DNA from: Hexactinellida sp. DTS-2022
Taxonomy: Eukaryota > Porifera > Hexactinellida
NCBI GenBank assembly: GCA_028753945.1
Contig: JAPNXP010000007.1
Coordinates: 806,001-870,000 of the forward strand
Direction of reading: 5' to 3'
Length of the DNA: 64,000 nt
A program made the translations under genes and the position numbers. Positions 27,805 to 39,850 of the stretch are shown here, piece after piece. How positions within the stretch are numbered: position 1 is the first letter of the stretch; every line of letters begins with the position of its first letter. The notes beneath the pieces are model-generated. The model was given only the letters and a program-made list of their open reading frames with translations. It did not search any database and was not told the DNA's origin.

Positions 27805-30287
27805 AAATGACATTACTAGTGCATGAAAAATACATTAGAAAGCGTGTTATATATGTAGTTGCTTAATAATTAGAGATTCTTATAGTGAACTCTCAGGGTA
27901 ATATTGTTTTAATAACAATCATTGCTCGACAAATTAGGTGTTTTAGTGGCGTTAACCACCAAAAATATTTCTTAAGGGTAATCTGTATTGATATTCGGGC
28001 GTTCACGGTGATTCTCAGAATTGCATAATTTACTACTAGGAATACTCTAGATGAGATAGAGATTGACTTCTATGATTTTTTTTTTCTTAATTTTCAATCA
28101 AGATGGTGTTTTTTAATAAAATAAGACGTCGACTTCCTTATATGGGCATGACATTTTTTCAAAATTGTTGAATCTTTTTGAATTTTTGAACATATTATTA
28201 TGAGACTATTTCCTCTCAGTAATAATTTTTATTTTATTTATTTTTGCAGAAGAAACGATGCTAAAGGCCATTTTTTCAAAATAATCATAATACGCAGTCG
28301 TGCACTAAACTATAGTTATAAAATGTTATAAGAAAAAATTTTCAAATCTAGTTCAAGGGTCTGAGGATGTATCATGTGTTACCCCAGAGAAATTTTTTGA
28401 CTTTCTGATTATTATTTTTGGTTTTATAAGCATTCTAAGGCTGCGGCCCACGAATTTTTCCGAATTTCAAAATCAAAAGAGGTGATAAAATTCTACACTG
28501 CCATATATTGTTCCCAAAATTAAAAATTTCGGAATCTACAGGTCAAAATATACAGGTTCACGTCAAAAAGTTCAGGAATATGTCAAAAATTAGGAAATTA
28601 GGGGCATAAAAGAATATGAAGGGTATGCAAGTACCCGGTGATCATATATTACTGTGGGAAATTGGACAGCAGAATAATTCTGTTATTCTTCATAAAAATG
28701 CGCCAGCTTCTTATCTATGCGTAGCATTTGTTTTCAACACTTTTACAATAATATATCATGAGTTATGACCAATTTATGACTATGGTTTTGTCTGTTTTGT
28801 CATATTTTCACACCTCAAGGCCCTCAAATATACAATAATGTATTATATAAAACACCAATTTGTTAATACAAATATGGAAATAGCATTTGCGCACAAAATG
28901 AGACGTTACACAACACGATCCAATCATTATTCGATAAGTTATGGACTTTTGGGCCACAGAAGGGGGCAAAAAATCTGACATTTCACACCTGTTGATATTT
29001 CAGAAACGCTTTGAGATAAAATGATCATAGGCATTAGAAAATACTGTAAATACCTGACTTGCTATACGTTTATAATACATTTTAGGACTCTAAGTGTCAC
29101 ACTTTTTAACATGACCATATATGGTAATTTGATGTGCCCAATTTTGATGACGAAGCAAATATTGTAACTCTTGATCTCTCGACAGCAGAGACTAGCTCTA
29201 AAATTCTAGTCACATCATGATTCTATTTCTTACTCATTGGATAAACTTTTGGGATTATATTATAATTCGAATGATGTGTTCTGATTTCAAATGCCCAAAT
29301 ATGGTGGTGTCAAAGTGGCAATATGTTAAAAAGCTGACAAAAATCCAACTTCTGATCCAAATGAGATAGAGCTTAGCTCTAAATTGCTAAAAATAGTCTA
29401 ATTCAATTTCAAATGACATTATCTATTTTATGCAGTTTAGGAACTCCTTTCCTCGCACTTTCATATTCTGGACTCAGCCACTTCGACACAAATTAATTAA
29501 ATGCTAATTATGAAGGTGTAAAAAAAGACCATTTGGGCATATGGATGTAAAAAAGAGAATTTTTATTCTAGAAAGTCAAACTTTTTTTTAAAATGCTCAG
29601 TATATGTAGGCGCATGTTTTAAAAGCGGGCAGTTTTGGCAATATAATACAAAAAAATTGAATTAGTATACTTTTAATGAAAAATAGTGGGTTTTTTTTGA
29701 CCAATTTCACAAAAATGACAATAACATAGAGTAGATTAAAGAAAAAGCATATTTCGGTTCGATTTAAAACATTGAGTATTGACTCAGGTATATTTTATAA
29801 TTGACATGTTTCGCGCTAAAAACTAACATAAATTTTTTTTTTAAATATTTGGCTAGTATGGATTAGGCCTATATTGACATTGTCTAGTTCATAACTAAGG
29901 ATATATACATAGTAGAACTCCAATATTTTCAGGGATATCTTAGATATATTAGTACTATCCAAAAACGCAATAAAAACATTAGGTCGTCGGGTGTCAAAAT
30001 ATCAGTACAGAGCACCCTTAATTAAGTAATTAAACCACCAAATTTTGCCTTTGGTGGCTTAACTAATCCACTATAAATTGTGGATTATTGACTTTGTGAA
30101 GATATTTTTCGTTGTATTATTTGTTATTAATTAATATTGTTTTACACCATCAGAAGAAGTTCGTTAATTAAGCCATCAGTGGTTTGTTAAAGTAGCTTAA
30201 TTACTAATTAGCCACCATCAAAATTTCATTTTGTCATGAAATGATAACAATATATATAATGGGTAATTAATATTGTTTATTATAAGG
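27805..30287. other. No gene seen
   Basis: 2.5 kb without a convincing reading frame, splice chain or intact repeat. Two TTAGCTCTAAA-like stretches (about 29190 and 29360) hint at old duplication. Probably decayed mobile DNA. Confidence 0.5.
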
Positions 30288-30651
30288 AACACCCTCGCTA
30301 ATCCGAACAGAGGTGTGCGATTCAAAAAATCTGTTCCGATTAGTGAAGTACAGTAGATGTCGGATATAAGAACACTATGTTGGAAAGCGGTTACCATATA
30401 CCCTATATAATTTATGTCGGTTATAAGCACATCAAGTGCAGTTCCCGACGATGTGCTTATAACCGGCATGCACTGTAATACATTTTCTATAGGCCTCTAC
30501 AAAATGAGACCCGATAATCCGAACGAAACTTGTCTAAATTTATTTTTTAATAATTCCATTGTAATATACTGTAGTACAAATATTCAAGATTTTTCCCCAA
30601 ATTTATACGTAAAATAGTTTGGGATCTCCTGTTCGGACTAGCGGGGGTACT
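30288..30651. mobile_element. PG-M MITE split by PG-D
   Basis: ACACCCTCGCTAATCCGAAC left end, GGACTAGCGGGGGTACTG right end. The sister at 34099-34373 is unbroken. Confidence 0.85.
30351..30475. mobile_element. PG-D MITE nested in PG-M with TA duplication
   Basis: GTA-CAGTAGATGTCGG... ...GGCATGCACTG-TAA, where the empty copy reads GTAATGCATT; this directly shows a duplicated TA. Confidence 0.9.
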
Positions 30652-31284
30652 GTAACAATATAATGTATTCTGAAATCAAGAGACACAACTCAAATATGGA
30701 GTGTCCTCTGCTTCAGACTAGTATAACACTCCTATTATAACAGAACTGCCAGTTAACAGGTCTGTAGATCCATTAAGAGTGTCGTATCATTAAATTAATA
30801 TTAGTTATAAGAGTTGTAACGAAGTAAAGGAGAGTTAAGGGTGTGTGATATGTAGAAAACGGTTTTATTAAATATTAATTTATCGAAATGTATTCCAAAA
30901 AGAACTTCCTTTATTTGTATTTTGTAGACCATATATGGGAATACTATTTAGGTCAAGAAATCCTGTTCTAGAAATAGACGGTTATTTCTTTGAAAATGTA
31001 TTAAATGAGCCAATAATTCGTGTATCTTTCCCAATTTAACACAAAAATACAAATGCAAAAAATCTTACATAAATGCGGATTATTTTCATTGGGTCAACTG
31101 TACAAATCTTAAAATGGACAGAAGACAGACAGTATTTAATGAAAGTGTAACCCGTTCCAATAAATTGGAAATAAAATCAATAAATATATATTTCGAGATT
31201 GATTGCATTAAACAATTCGATTTTGTTAATTTATATAAAAAGGTTGATTGAACTAACTACAAAAGATTCTTTATATAACAGGTG

Positions 31285-34200
31285 TTAAGTTGTTTTGTCA
31301 CTTGTCACATCTTGCTTGCAGATTGTAGACAATGTGTGCATTGAGTAGCGACGGTCTCCAGTTATCTCACACACCACAGAAAGGAAATTTGGTAAATCTA
31401 ACAGCCCTTTATTCGTAGTGTAAGTTTCTAAGATGATCATACCTTTTCCTCTATAAGAAAGGAATGGAATTAAATATGGGATCAAACGTTACGTAACGCT
31501 TCCAAGGGGGAGGTGGTAATCAACGTGTGACAAACCATAATTTTTGTATTAAAAATGGTTTAAAAAAGTGTGACATAGAGAAGGTGTAGCGAATTTTCAG
31601 AATTTTGCGTAATTAACGTTTGAAAGACCCCAGAAGATAGAAATAATTTAAAATAATTTAAGTTAAACTCTTAGTTGCAATTGAAAGTGAATGTCAAAGT
31701 GAAATTGAATTGAATTGTAAGTGAAAGTGAAAGGGTTTTTTCTATATATACCTTGGACCCCAGGGCATCTATGACTTTTAAGTTAATTAAAGAGATATTC
31801 TAGTAAACTTATCTAACGAAGGTATAAACGAATTAGTTAGATTGTAATTCCGTAATTTGTATCACACGTTCTTACTAATCGCTCAAATAGCTATCTATTA
31901 AAATTTTAAAAAAATGTTTTTAGTAGCCGGTACGAATACAACCGTTAAACAAAATTAGTTCCATTAGAATAGATCATTCCATTTGTATAATTTGTTATCT
32001 ATGGTATGACTAACGCAGGTGTACAAGGCTCTCTATACACATCCAATTGGTAGTACTGGTTAGCCCAGATAAAGCATCTTCTCATCTTGTATATGGGAGC
32101 GTTGTCTACAGCCCTCTGACCGACTAATACCTATCAAACGCAAATAATAATATCTCCAATCTATGTATACACAGTAGACTCTCTTAATACTAATACCAGG
32201 GGACCGGCGAAACTTGTTTGTATTAACCTGAGTAATTTGTATGCATTTGTATAGGCTAGGGAAATTATACTTTGTATTGCTTAAAAACCATATTTCGCCT
32301 TATCCGTGTTCGTATTAATGAGAGTCTACTGTATGTATATTAGACTCGTAAATATGAACATGGATAAATATCTGTTAAGACGAACAAGGTTTAATTCCCC
32401 TATCCTATACAAATGCATGTAAGTGACTCCGGTTAATACGAATCCCGGATAATACGAAAAATTTTTGACGGTCCCCTGGTGTTCGTATTAACGAGAGCTA
32501 CTGTACTGTATATAGAATAAATATAATAATGATTACGTCATATTCTTTAGCTGTGATCTGTCTCCTAGTTTCAGCTGTTTCTCCTTTAACAATTTTTCTC
32601 ACAGTACAAGTGTATGTGTATTTACCTACAAACAACCATTAATATATCCTTATAGTAAATACAGTCAACTCCGCTTAATAGAGTCACCTCGGGACCAGGT
32701 TGCTTTGACCCGATTAAGCGGAGAAATCTATTAACCGAAAATATTTTAAGCCAAAATGTAATTCCGTCCTATAAATCCTGCGAAATTTTGACCCGATTAA
32801 GCAGTGAAATTTATTAACCGGTGCTCTATTAAGCGGAGTCCACTGTATCATACATTATGTGGACCCCCTCCCATTGACCGTAATACAAATTTTGAGATTT
32901 GTGGACCCCCAAAGGGATCCATTTGTAAGCACTCCATATTTATACTCAGTTTAAATGTACAGAATTAATGAGTGCTCATTGAATACGCTCTGCTGTAATA
33001 GGATTCATAATAAGTCAACCGGACTACACAATTCCTATGGATACATATGCTTACACAAATATTCATTTAGATACTAGTACAGTGGTGTTTGCGTATAGCA
33101 AGTCACATTTTGCACGAATTTGTTTGCTAGTATGATATTAGAGGAACTGAATTAAATTAACTTAATTGTTTGCTTGGGGACTGAAAATAAATTGCTAATA
33201 GAGCAATATTGCTATTAGACAATTGCTATTAGGCGAACACCACTGTATTATACAGTAAAACCTCCAAGAAACGAACAACTCGAAAATATGAACACTTTTT
33301 CTCGGTACCAAATTTTCCCATTGCTTTAGACACACATTATGATAAATCATGAAAAGTGAACACCTCTCAAAAGTGAACGTTTTGGCTGGTCCCCAGGGTG
33401 TTCACTTTCTAAAGGTTTTACTGTACTTATTTAGGATACAAGTATCTACCTTTCTGTCCTCGCTTTCTAATCCTGATTTGAGATTCTATGTCTGGAGAAT
33501 CCAAATAGTCATGTCTCACATCGAAATCTTGAAATGTTGGGAATTCCTAACAAGAATAACTATTGGTATAATTATCTAAATAATTAAAATTTTTATCAGA
33601 AAACAGTGACTTGTACGTATATAAACTGCAAAATATATAGAAAAGTTATATTTTTCTTTAATTGTAATATTATTTCTTTTCTAACAAAATTCGAGTTTAA
33701 TCGAAATTAGTCAACTCTCTTTATAGCGAAGTCCAAGGGACCCTTCGGTTACTTCGTTTTAAGCAAAATAAACGATCACTTTATCCATCTAGGTAATAAG
33801 CAAATATTTTCATTATATCTGACTTTGTTATAAACGGGAGTTCACTGGATTTTAAAAAATAATGAAAAATCCCAAAAATCTTAAATTTCTGAAAAAATCC
33901 CAATCAAAATTGAAGATTTAGAGACACTCACTCGAGGAAATTCGGAACTTTTATTTTCGTTAGTTTAACATACCTCATCTGTAACGAGAGATTTGATTAG
34001 AAACTTTCTCTTCTTGCTTTCTATGTGCAATCTATCTCCAACGTCAATGCCGATATGAGCACAAATAGCCTAATAGAACGAATGTTTTAAAACCAATTAC
34101 ACCCTCGCTAATCCGAACAGAGGTGTTCCGATTCAAAAATATTCTGTTCCGATTAGTGAAGTAATGCATTTTCTATGGGCATCTATAAATGAGAATCTCG

Positions 34201-37200
34201 ATAATCCGAACCAAACTTGTACAAACTTTGTTAATCCGCACTAAACATCTAGTGTACTCCTTAAAATACTTGCCTGAGCCTTATTTTTATACTTCCATTG
34301 CAATTTACGATATTTTTCCCACATTTATTAGAAGAATATTTTGGTTTCTCCTATTCGGATTAGCGAGGGTGTACTGTAATACCACAGTTTCAGGATTTTA
34401 TACAACTAAAGTTAGGAAATAAATAATGATAGAAACATGAAGCTCACCATTTAACAGTTTCAATAAGATTTATATTAAAATAATTAAACGCATTATTTAT
34501 CCAGTTAATCACAGCGTTAAATATTAAATGATTCCTCACCTCTTTGACTCTACGGATTTTCCCATCAAAATCAGTTGAATTATCGATAACTTCAACATAA
34601 GGATGTCCTAGCCAAGCCTATACATACAATTAAGTTATAAAAACAGTTTAATTCGAAAGGACAAAATATATTAAATGTACTAAGCCAGTCTTGCCCCAAA
34701 ACCTGCATATTATTTTTATCATTGTATATGCTAGGGGAATTAAACCTTGTACTCCTTAACCGATATTTCTCCTTATTCGTATTCCTATTGACGAGAGTAT
34801 GCATGTATCAATAATTGGAGATTTCGAGAAACCTGGTTAAGTTGGGAAAGCTTGCACTAACTAACCATACATTAATTTAACAGGGAATGAAACGTTCACG
34901 AACGGACTGAATAAACCCAATTCAATTCATCTCAAATTGACGCGCGTTTTAGTTGGTAGTTCGTTCGTTAGTTCGTTCAGTTCGTTCAGTTCATTTATTC
35001 ATTCAGTTCGTTCAGTTCGTTCGTTCATTTATTCAGTTCATTTATTCATTCAGTTCGTTCAGTTCGTTCCTGAAACTTCATTCCCTGAACTGAATGAATA
35101 CAAGCTACACACTTTACTAATTTTATCATCTAAGCATACAGCCTCCTCTACTGTCTCGTCTCTAACTGGATTGTTCTCTTTCTCTTTGTGGTAGAAATGT
35201 ACAGCGCCGTCTGCAGCCGTAACCTCAGTAGAGCAGAACATAATATAACACCAGTAGAACATAATATAACACCAGTAGAATATAATATAACACCAGTATC
35301 ATAGTAACTGGGGTCCGAAAATATTATGAGTCAAACTGTCATTCCGTCCTACAATCCTGTGAAATATTGACCCCATTAAACGGAGAAATATATTAACCGG
35401 TGGCTCTATTAAGCGGAGTATACTGTATATGGTAGAGATGCACCGGATCCACTTTGATCCACATTTAGAGCAATGAATGCATGCATTACAAACAGACTTG
35501 TGCGCCTATATTGAGTTTGGCTAGCTCACACGCGGCTAAAGTACTCAATTTGTATTACGTCTATGGAGCTTAGACAAGTTTCCTTTCAAAATTACGCGTC
35601 TAATGGAAGTCTGGTTGGGGCTGTTCAAACGATACGTAACGCAAAATTCCAGAAAATTATACACCCCCTCCATATATCAGTGGCGGATCCAGACATGTTG
35701 AAAAGGGGGGGCCCAAGAAATAATGCGAGCGTAGCGAGCAGGCCTTCATCTGGGTGCGTGATTTTATGGAAAATGATGTAAGGGTGCGTGAAATTGGAAT
35801 TAATTTAGGTCCGCACTGCGCACCCAGAGTATTTTTAATACTAATTTTGGTCTTTTTTTTGTAAATAGACTATTTTTGGTAAATTTGGGTGCGCGATTGT
35901 AAAATCAACATCACCTAGGGTGCGCGGATCTCTTAGGGCCAGATGAAGGCCTGGTAGCGAGCAACTTATAAGGGGTCTGGGGTGTAACCCCATATTTTTT
36001 TTAGTTATATACACTCAGGAATAATTTTAAACGATAATTTCTTTATAAGGAGCCATAATTCAAACTTGAGGCGGAGTGTCTTAATAATTTTGTCAATTTC
36101 AGCCTAAATTTCAATCGATTTCAGTTTCGAAGGGGGGGCCCAGGGCCCCCCCTGGATCCGCCTCTGTATATCACGCTTTTGAACAGTTTTTGTAATACAA
36201 AAGGATCTATCACACATTGGTTAACCCCTATAGTATAGTATATGATATGATAATGATATTATATGAGATACAGTCAGGTTCTTTATTATGAACATTCAAG
36301 GGAGCAAAAATTGTGTTCATAATAGAGAGATTTCATAATAACCGAATTCAACTTAATAAAAATCCTATTAAAGTTGTTAAATTGGGATCATAGGGCTTTT
36401 TCACAACGAAAAACATTCATATTAATTAACGAAAAATTGCTATCAATGAGCAGACCTGACTGTACCTATATAAATACTGTATTTTTAGATATTTTCAGAA
36501 GAAATAGCCAACCAAATAATTAACTAAACTTGCCACTAATCACATCGTTTGAGTAGATAATAAATATATCTATTGCACTATGGATATGAATATTAAGCGC
36601 TCATAACATAACTATGTATAACTTTGTTAGTTAGGGTTGTTGTAACGTTTATAACGCAAAATGCCCGAAAATTAGACTTCAGGTTTTTTTCACCTTTTGT
36701 AATACAAAGTCTGGTATTAATTAAGTTACCCTTGAAGCGTTACGTAAGTTTGAACCTCCCTTATAACAGTTCGTATAATATCCACGTGTAATGAGGTACC
36801 AAGTGAATGACTAGATTGTAGCGAGCATCTCTCATCGTAACACTATCTGTATTCAGTTCCTCCATCATAAGATCCCAACTACCAACATCTGAATCTGCAA
36901 TGTACAATACAATAACAATGTAATATCTATATTATTTAAACTCGATTGTTGTTTGTTGTTTTTTTGGTCCGGATTAGAAAAAGGTTGGAAATCGGTATCA
37001 CAAACAAATAAGATTTGATTGCTTTGTGAGAATTTATAGTGTAAAAATAAAAAACTAATTCCCTGTTGTAAACTGTATATATACTCTGAGTAAGTCACAG
37101 GTGTTCACATAAGTGGAACTATAGACTATACAGAGAATAACACCTGCTACTGCTATACTATAGTATACACCAACACCTGCATACAAACATCTGCTATTCT

Positions 37201-39075
37201 GTCTGTGATACAGATAGCAACACCTGCAACAGTAGCACGAGAAGTATAAATACAGTCAAGTTGTGAGACATTATAATAACGACATTATATTGTAGAACCT
37301 CGTTAGAACTAACAACAGGGGACCGTCAAATCGTGTTCGCCTTATCCGGAATTCGTATTAACTAATATCATATGTATTGAAATTGTTTTGAAAAGGACTG
37401 AAATTGTGTTCATATTAACCGGAAATATATATTAATTCATACTAACGAGATTCTACTGCATAAGTAATCCCTCACAAAAGATAAAATTAAATCTCACATG
37501 CAATGGAGTCCATAACTCCTCTATCGCAGATAATAATACAATTCTGTTTGGAAAACTGAGCGAGATCTTCAAACGTCTTCTCAAGTTGTAGAGCTGTTTT
37601 AATTGCATTGAATTGGAAACAGTAGCATTCTTCCTTACTGAACTCTCTTGGCTTAGGACCTCCTCTATACAAGATTGTTAAACCAATTTAAGATTGTAAA
37701 ACCAAGATTGTAAAACCAATTTAACAACTTTCTAAGTTGTTAAATTGGGACCATAGGGCTTGTTTATAATAAAAGACCTCGTATTAAGCAGACGAAAAAC
37801 TGTATAACCTCCGTTTAAATATCCATGATTATTTTGAGTTTTAGCTAACAATTGATATAACCATAAGGAGGGGGTGTCTAATATTTGGGATTTGTGAGAC
37901 TTACGTTTGAACTAAGTTGGAACAAAAGCTTAGTTTACTTACGATAATAGGATTGTAGCTGTCTCAGGCACCTGGTACACCTACACAAAATAAATGTATA
38001 ATATAAATAAAGGAGAATTGTTAATAACTGACACCAGTGTATTATATACTATCCATTTGTAAATACGCTCCTAATCGTGGTCTGATCCAAATTTCATACG
38101 CCTAAATCACAATTTAATGTTACGGTATAGGAGAGGATTGCAAATTTTCGCGCTCCTAAATTCAAATTTCCAAAAATCATGCTCCAAAAGGAGCGTCTCG
38201 CGCTCCTGGATAATTCCTTGACTGACACCCCAGGGACTGGTCGAAATGGCCGTTTTTTACACCTGACAACAATACATAGGTTGATTATAATATGGGAAGT
38301 CTGTGGGGACCTAGTGGCCGTTATACAGGTTCTACTGTACTCTACAGTACTGCTTGCTAACTGAAGTATCGAAAAAATAATGATTCTGCTCAGAGCGAGT
38401 CATCGCCAGATCACGATCTTATTTTTAGTAAAAATATACCTTCACACCACTTCAATTATTAACTACAATTTATCTCCTTTTCACTATTTTCAAGTAGATT
38501 TTTCATAATGCGAACTAAATACTAGTACAGCGATGAATTCGGGATAATTATTTCTGAATTAATTCAATTTAGCATACATAGTAAATAGCCATAAAATAGT
38601 CGAATTTGGCAATTTGAAATTCTCTATTCTCTATGCCAATAACAGATTTGAGAACCGTTTCTTCAATCAACTCGGAACATACAAACAAATATACACACAA
38701 ATATATATATTTACACGCCTTGTGTTTTTGTGTTCGTGTTTACCTTCCATCCGATATTCTCAAAGAAGGAACGGAGCTCAGTAGAAGTTGTAGTCTTCCC
38801 GGCTACTGGACCTATTTAGCAATAATTAATTAATTAATTGATTAATTGATTACAGGCTAACATCAGTTCAGTAATGCTGAGTTAGGTCTCCAAGCACCAT
38901 TGTATTGTCCCCTGTTGGTTCAATTGAGAACACAAACAATACCGTTCTATAATAGTAGCTACTACTCACCTCCTGTAAGCACTACTTTGTATATGACCCT
39001 CTTATCAGCATCCAGCTGTCCTATACCAGTTCCTATCGCTTCTCTACTCGCACTAGCCCCTGCTAGTTCAGACAT
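31285..39075 (-). CDS. Ttd14-like AAA_28 ATPase/GTP-binding protein (12 exons, complete)
   Basis: Exons in transcript order: 39075-38970, 38811-38744, 37980-37943, 37664-37498, 36894-36800, 35223-35113, 34617-34540, 34069-33974, 33546-33450, 32625-32537, 32130-32015, 31450-31285. Phases agree at every junction and all splice sites are GT-AG; the total is 1227 bases, 408 residues plus stop. Landmarks in order: VVLTGGPVAGKTTTSTE (Walker A, split by intron 1), VPETATILLSGGPKPREF, CIIICDRGVMDS (Walker B region), DARYNLVIHLVTAADGA, AWLGHPYVEVIDN, GIDVGDRL, FPTFQDFDV, IRIRKRGQKGKYTYT, MRRCFIWANQYYQLDVYREP, IILETYTT, and LPNFLSVVCEITGDRRYSM. This is the domain order of Drosophila Ttd14 (TRPL translocation defect 14), which binds GTP and is needed for TRPL traffic from the rhabdomere. 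Function here is inferred from the family. Confidence 0.9.
31488..31636. repeat. Family-R palindromic repeat (CGTTACGTAACGC)
   Basis: AAACGTTACGTAACGCTTCC, GTGTGACAAACCATAATTTT, then AATTAACGTTTGAAAGACCC. Overlaps only the 5' flank of the last Ttd14 exon (inside its intron). A family-T repeat follows at 31655-31785. Confidence 0.7.
32172..32331. mobile_element. PG-A' MITE
   Basis: CAGTAGACTCTCTTAATAC start, TTAATGAGAGTCTACTG end. Confidence 0.85.
32341..32504. mobile_element. PG-A' MITE, opposite orientation
   Basis: Ends GTATTAACGAGAGCTACTG; ten bases from the previous copy, so the two form a loose inverted pair. Confidence 0.8.
32662..32845. mobile_element. PG-B MITE (reverse)
   Basis: CAGTCAACTCCGCTTAATAG to GCGGAGTCCACTG, in a Ttd14 intron. 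Confidence 0.9.
33080..33246. mobile_element. PG-C MITE
   Basis: CAGTGGTGTTTGCG left and GGCGAACACCACTG right. Confidence 0.85.
33253..33423. mobile_element. PG-L MITE
   Basis: CAGTAAAACCTCCAAGAAAC to CTAAAGGTTTTACTG; sister at 51190-51342 in the other orientation. Confidence 0.88.
33705..33850. mobile_element. PG-J MITE
   Basis: AGTCAACTCTCTTTATAGCG to TTATAAACGGGAGTTCACTG. Confidence 0.75.
34099..34373. mobile_element. PG-M MITE, intact
   Basis: ACACCCTCGCTAATCCGAAC and complement GGATTAGCGAGGGTGT, between Ttd14 exons. A PG-A' fragment (TTGACGAGAGTATGCATG) lies at 34725-34805. Confidence 0.88.
34940..35080 (+). repeat. TTCAGTTCGTTC / TTCATTTA low-complexity repeat
   Basis: Overlapping 8-13 base units of GTTCGTTCAGTTC and ATTTATTCATTCA in a Ttd14 intron just past a splice donor. 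Confidence 0.8.
35234..35297 (-). repeat. 21-bp tandem repeat beside a Ttd14 splice acceptor
   Basis: Three copies of AGAACATAATATAACACCAGT, read on the - strand as TTCTACTGG-type units immediately upstream of the exon starting at 35223. Confidence 0.8.
35310..35426. mobile_element. PG-B MITE, right two thirds
   Basis: Begins inside the core and ends TATTAAGCGGAGTATACTG. Confidence 0.75.
35678..36165. mobile_element. hAT-like element with 5-bp duplication
   Basis: CAGTGGCGGATCCAG / CTGGATCCGCCTCTG ends, duplication TATAT (35673-35677, 36166-36170). Poly-G/C stretches sit just inside both ends. Confidence 0.88.
35739..35953. mobile_element. hAT MITE nested in the previous element
   Basis: CAGGCCTTCATCTGG and its complement; perfect 8-bp duplication GTAGCGAG (35731-35738, 35954-35961). 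Confidence 0.95.
36271..36462. mobile_element. PG-K MITE, intact
   Basis: CAGTCAGGTTCTTTATTATG to GAGCAGACCTGACTG. Confidence 0.88.
36637..36765. repeat. Family-R repeat
   Basis: AACGTTTATAACGCAAAATG to GAAGCGTTACGTAAGTTTG. Confidence 0.7.
36926..37010 (+). mobile_element. Helentron-like 5' end fragment
   Basis: TCTATATTATTTAAACTCGA followed by TTGTTTGTTGTTTTTTTGGTC and CGGATT, the same start as the element at 10115, without minisatellite or 3' hairpins. Confidence 0.65.
37291..37459. mobile_element. PG-A MITE
   Basis: GTAGAACCTCGTTAGAAC to ACTAACGAGATTCTACTG in a Ttd14 intron. Confidence 0.85.
38035..38220. mobile_element. hAT MITE, family F
   Basis: CAGTGTATTATATACTATCC to CTGGATAATTCCTTG; perfect 8-bp duplication ACTGACAC (38027-38034, 38221-38228). 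Confidence 0.94.
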
Positions 39076-39850
39076 TATAGAGCTTTGTTAACAAACACAG
39101 CAAATTAATTGGGTAACATCAGTGCAGTGCAGGGTAAGTTATAGGAGACAATTAGAATATAGTCAGACAATAATAATAATAATAAGAGATAAAGGATAGA
39201 TTATACTTACACGTATACGGCCAACACCTTTCTAGTCTAATTTTCACTTATTATCAAAAATTCACTTTTGCGAAGCCTGCTTTTTAAACAAATAAGTTTA
39301 AATAAATTCGTATTTGACAGTTCAACTTGGTCCAATTTATTCAAATACAAGACACTATTTTCTTTTCTGAGACATGCACTCAAAAATAATCCTTGAAATA
39401 GCAAATATAATTGAACTGTAAAAACAGAGATACTATACTCTACCTGGAGATGTTTATCAATTAATTAGTTTATATTTCTCTAATGAGTGGCCAGCGTACA
39501 GTAGCGCCCAATTATTTAACAAAAACTATTTATAAGAAGCAATAAATAAGCCCAGCGTACAGTAGCGCTTAATCGAAAATTTGCAAACTATGAACAATAA
39601 TAAAACATCAATAATAATTAAAACAATGCAAATTCAAAAGATCATTTTAAAACACCTTCGATTGAAAACGGACATTAATACGAGTGAGTTAATTACATTA
39701 CAAGGTAACAAATTGATTACAAACAGTGAATTAGTTAAGATAAGTTGCCAGAGTAACAACGGTGTGCCTAATACACAGCTGGACCCTTGAGCAAATACAT
39801 AGAGTCATAGAGAGCTATTGTATGGAAGATAGCTCTATTCTTATACAAAC
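39076..39850. other. Ttd14 upstream region / NLR 3' flank
   Basis: No gene. CCAGCGTACAGTAGCGC occurs twice (about 39491 and 39553). The Ttd14 promoter should lie here; no clear core element is seen. Confidence 0.4.

Larger units (their letters stand above)
35610..36240. repeat. Family-R repeat split by two nested hAT elements
   Basis: Left half CAAACGATACGTAACGCAAA ends CCATATAT; right half resumes TATATCACGC and GATCTATCACACATTGG. Confidence 0.8.

Noticed and set aside
34937-35194. Ser/Phe-rich 85-codon frame
   Set aside because: Translation of the TTCAGTTCGTTC low-complexity repeat.
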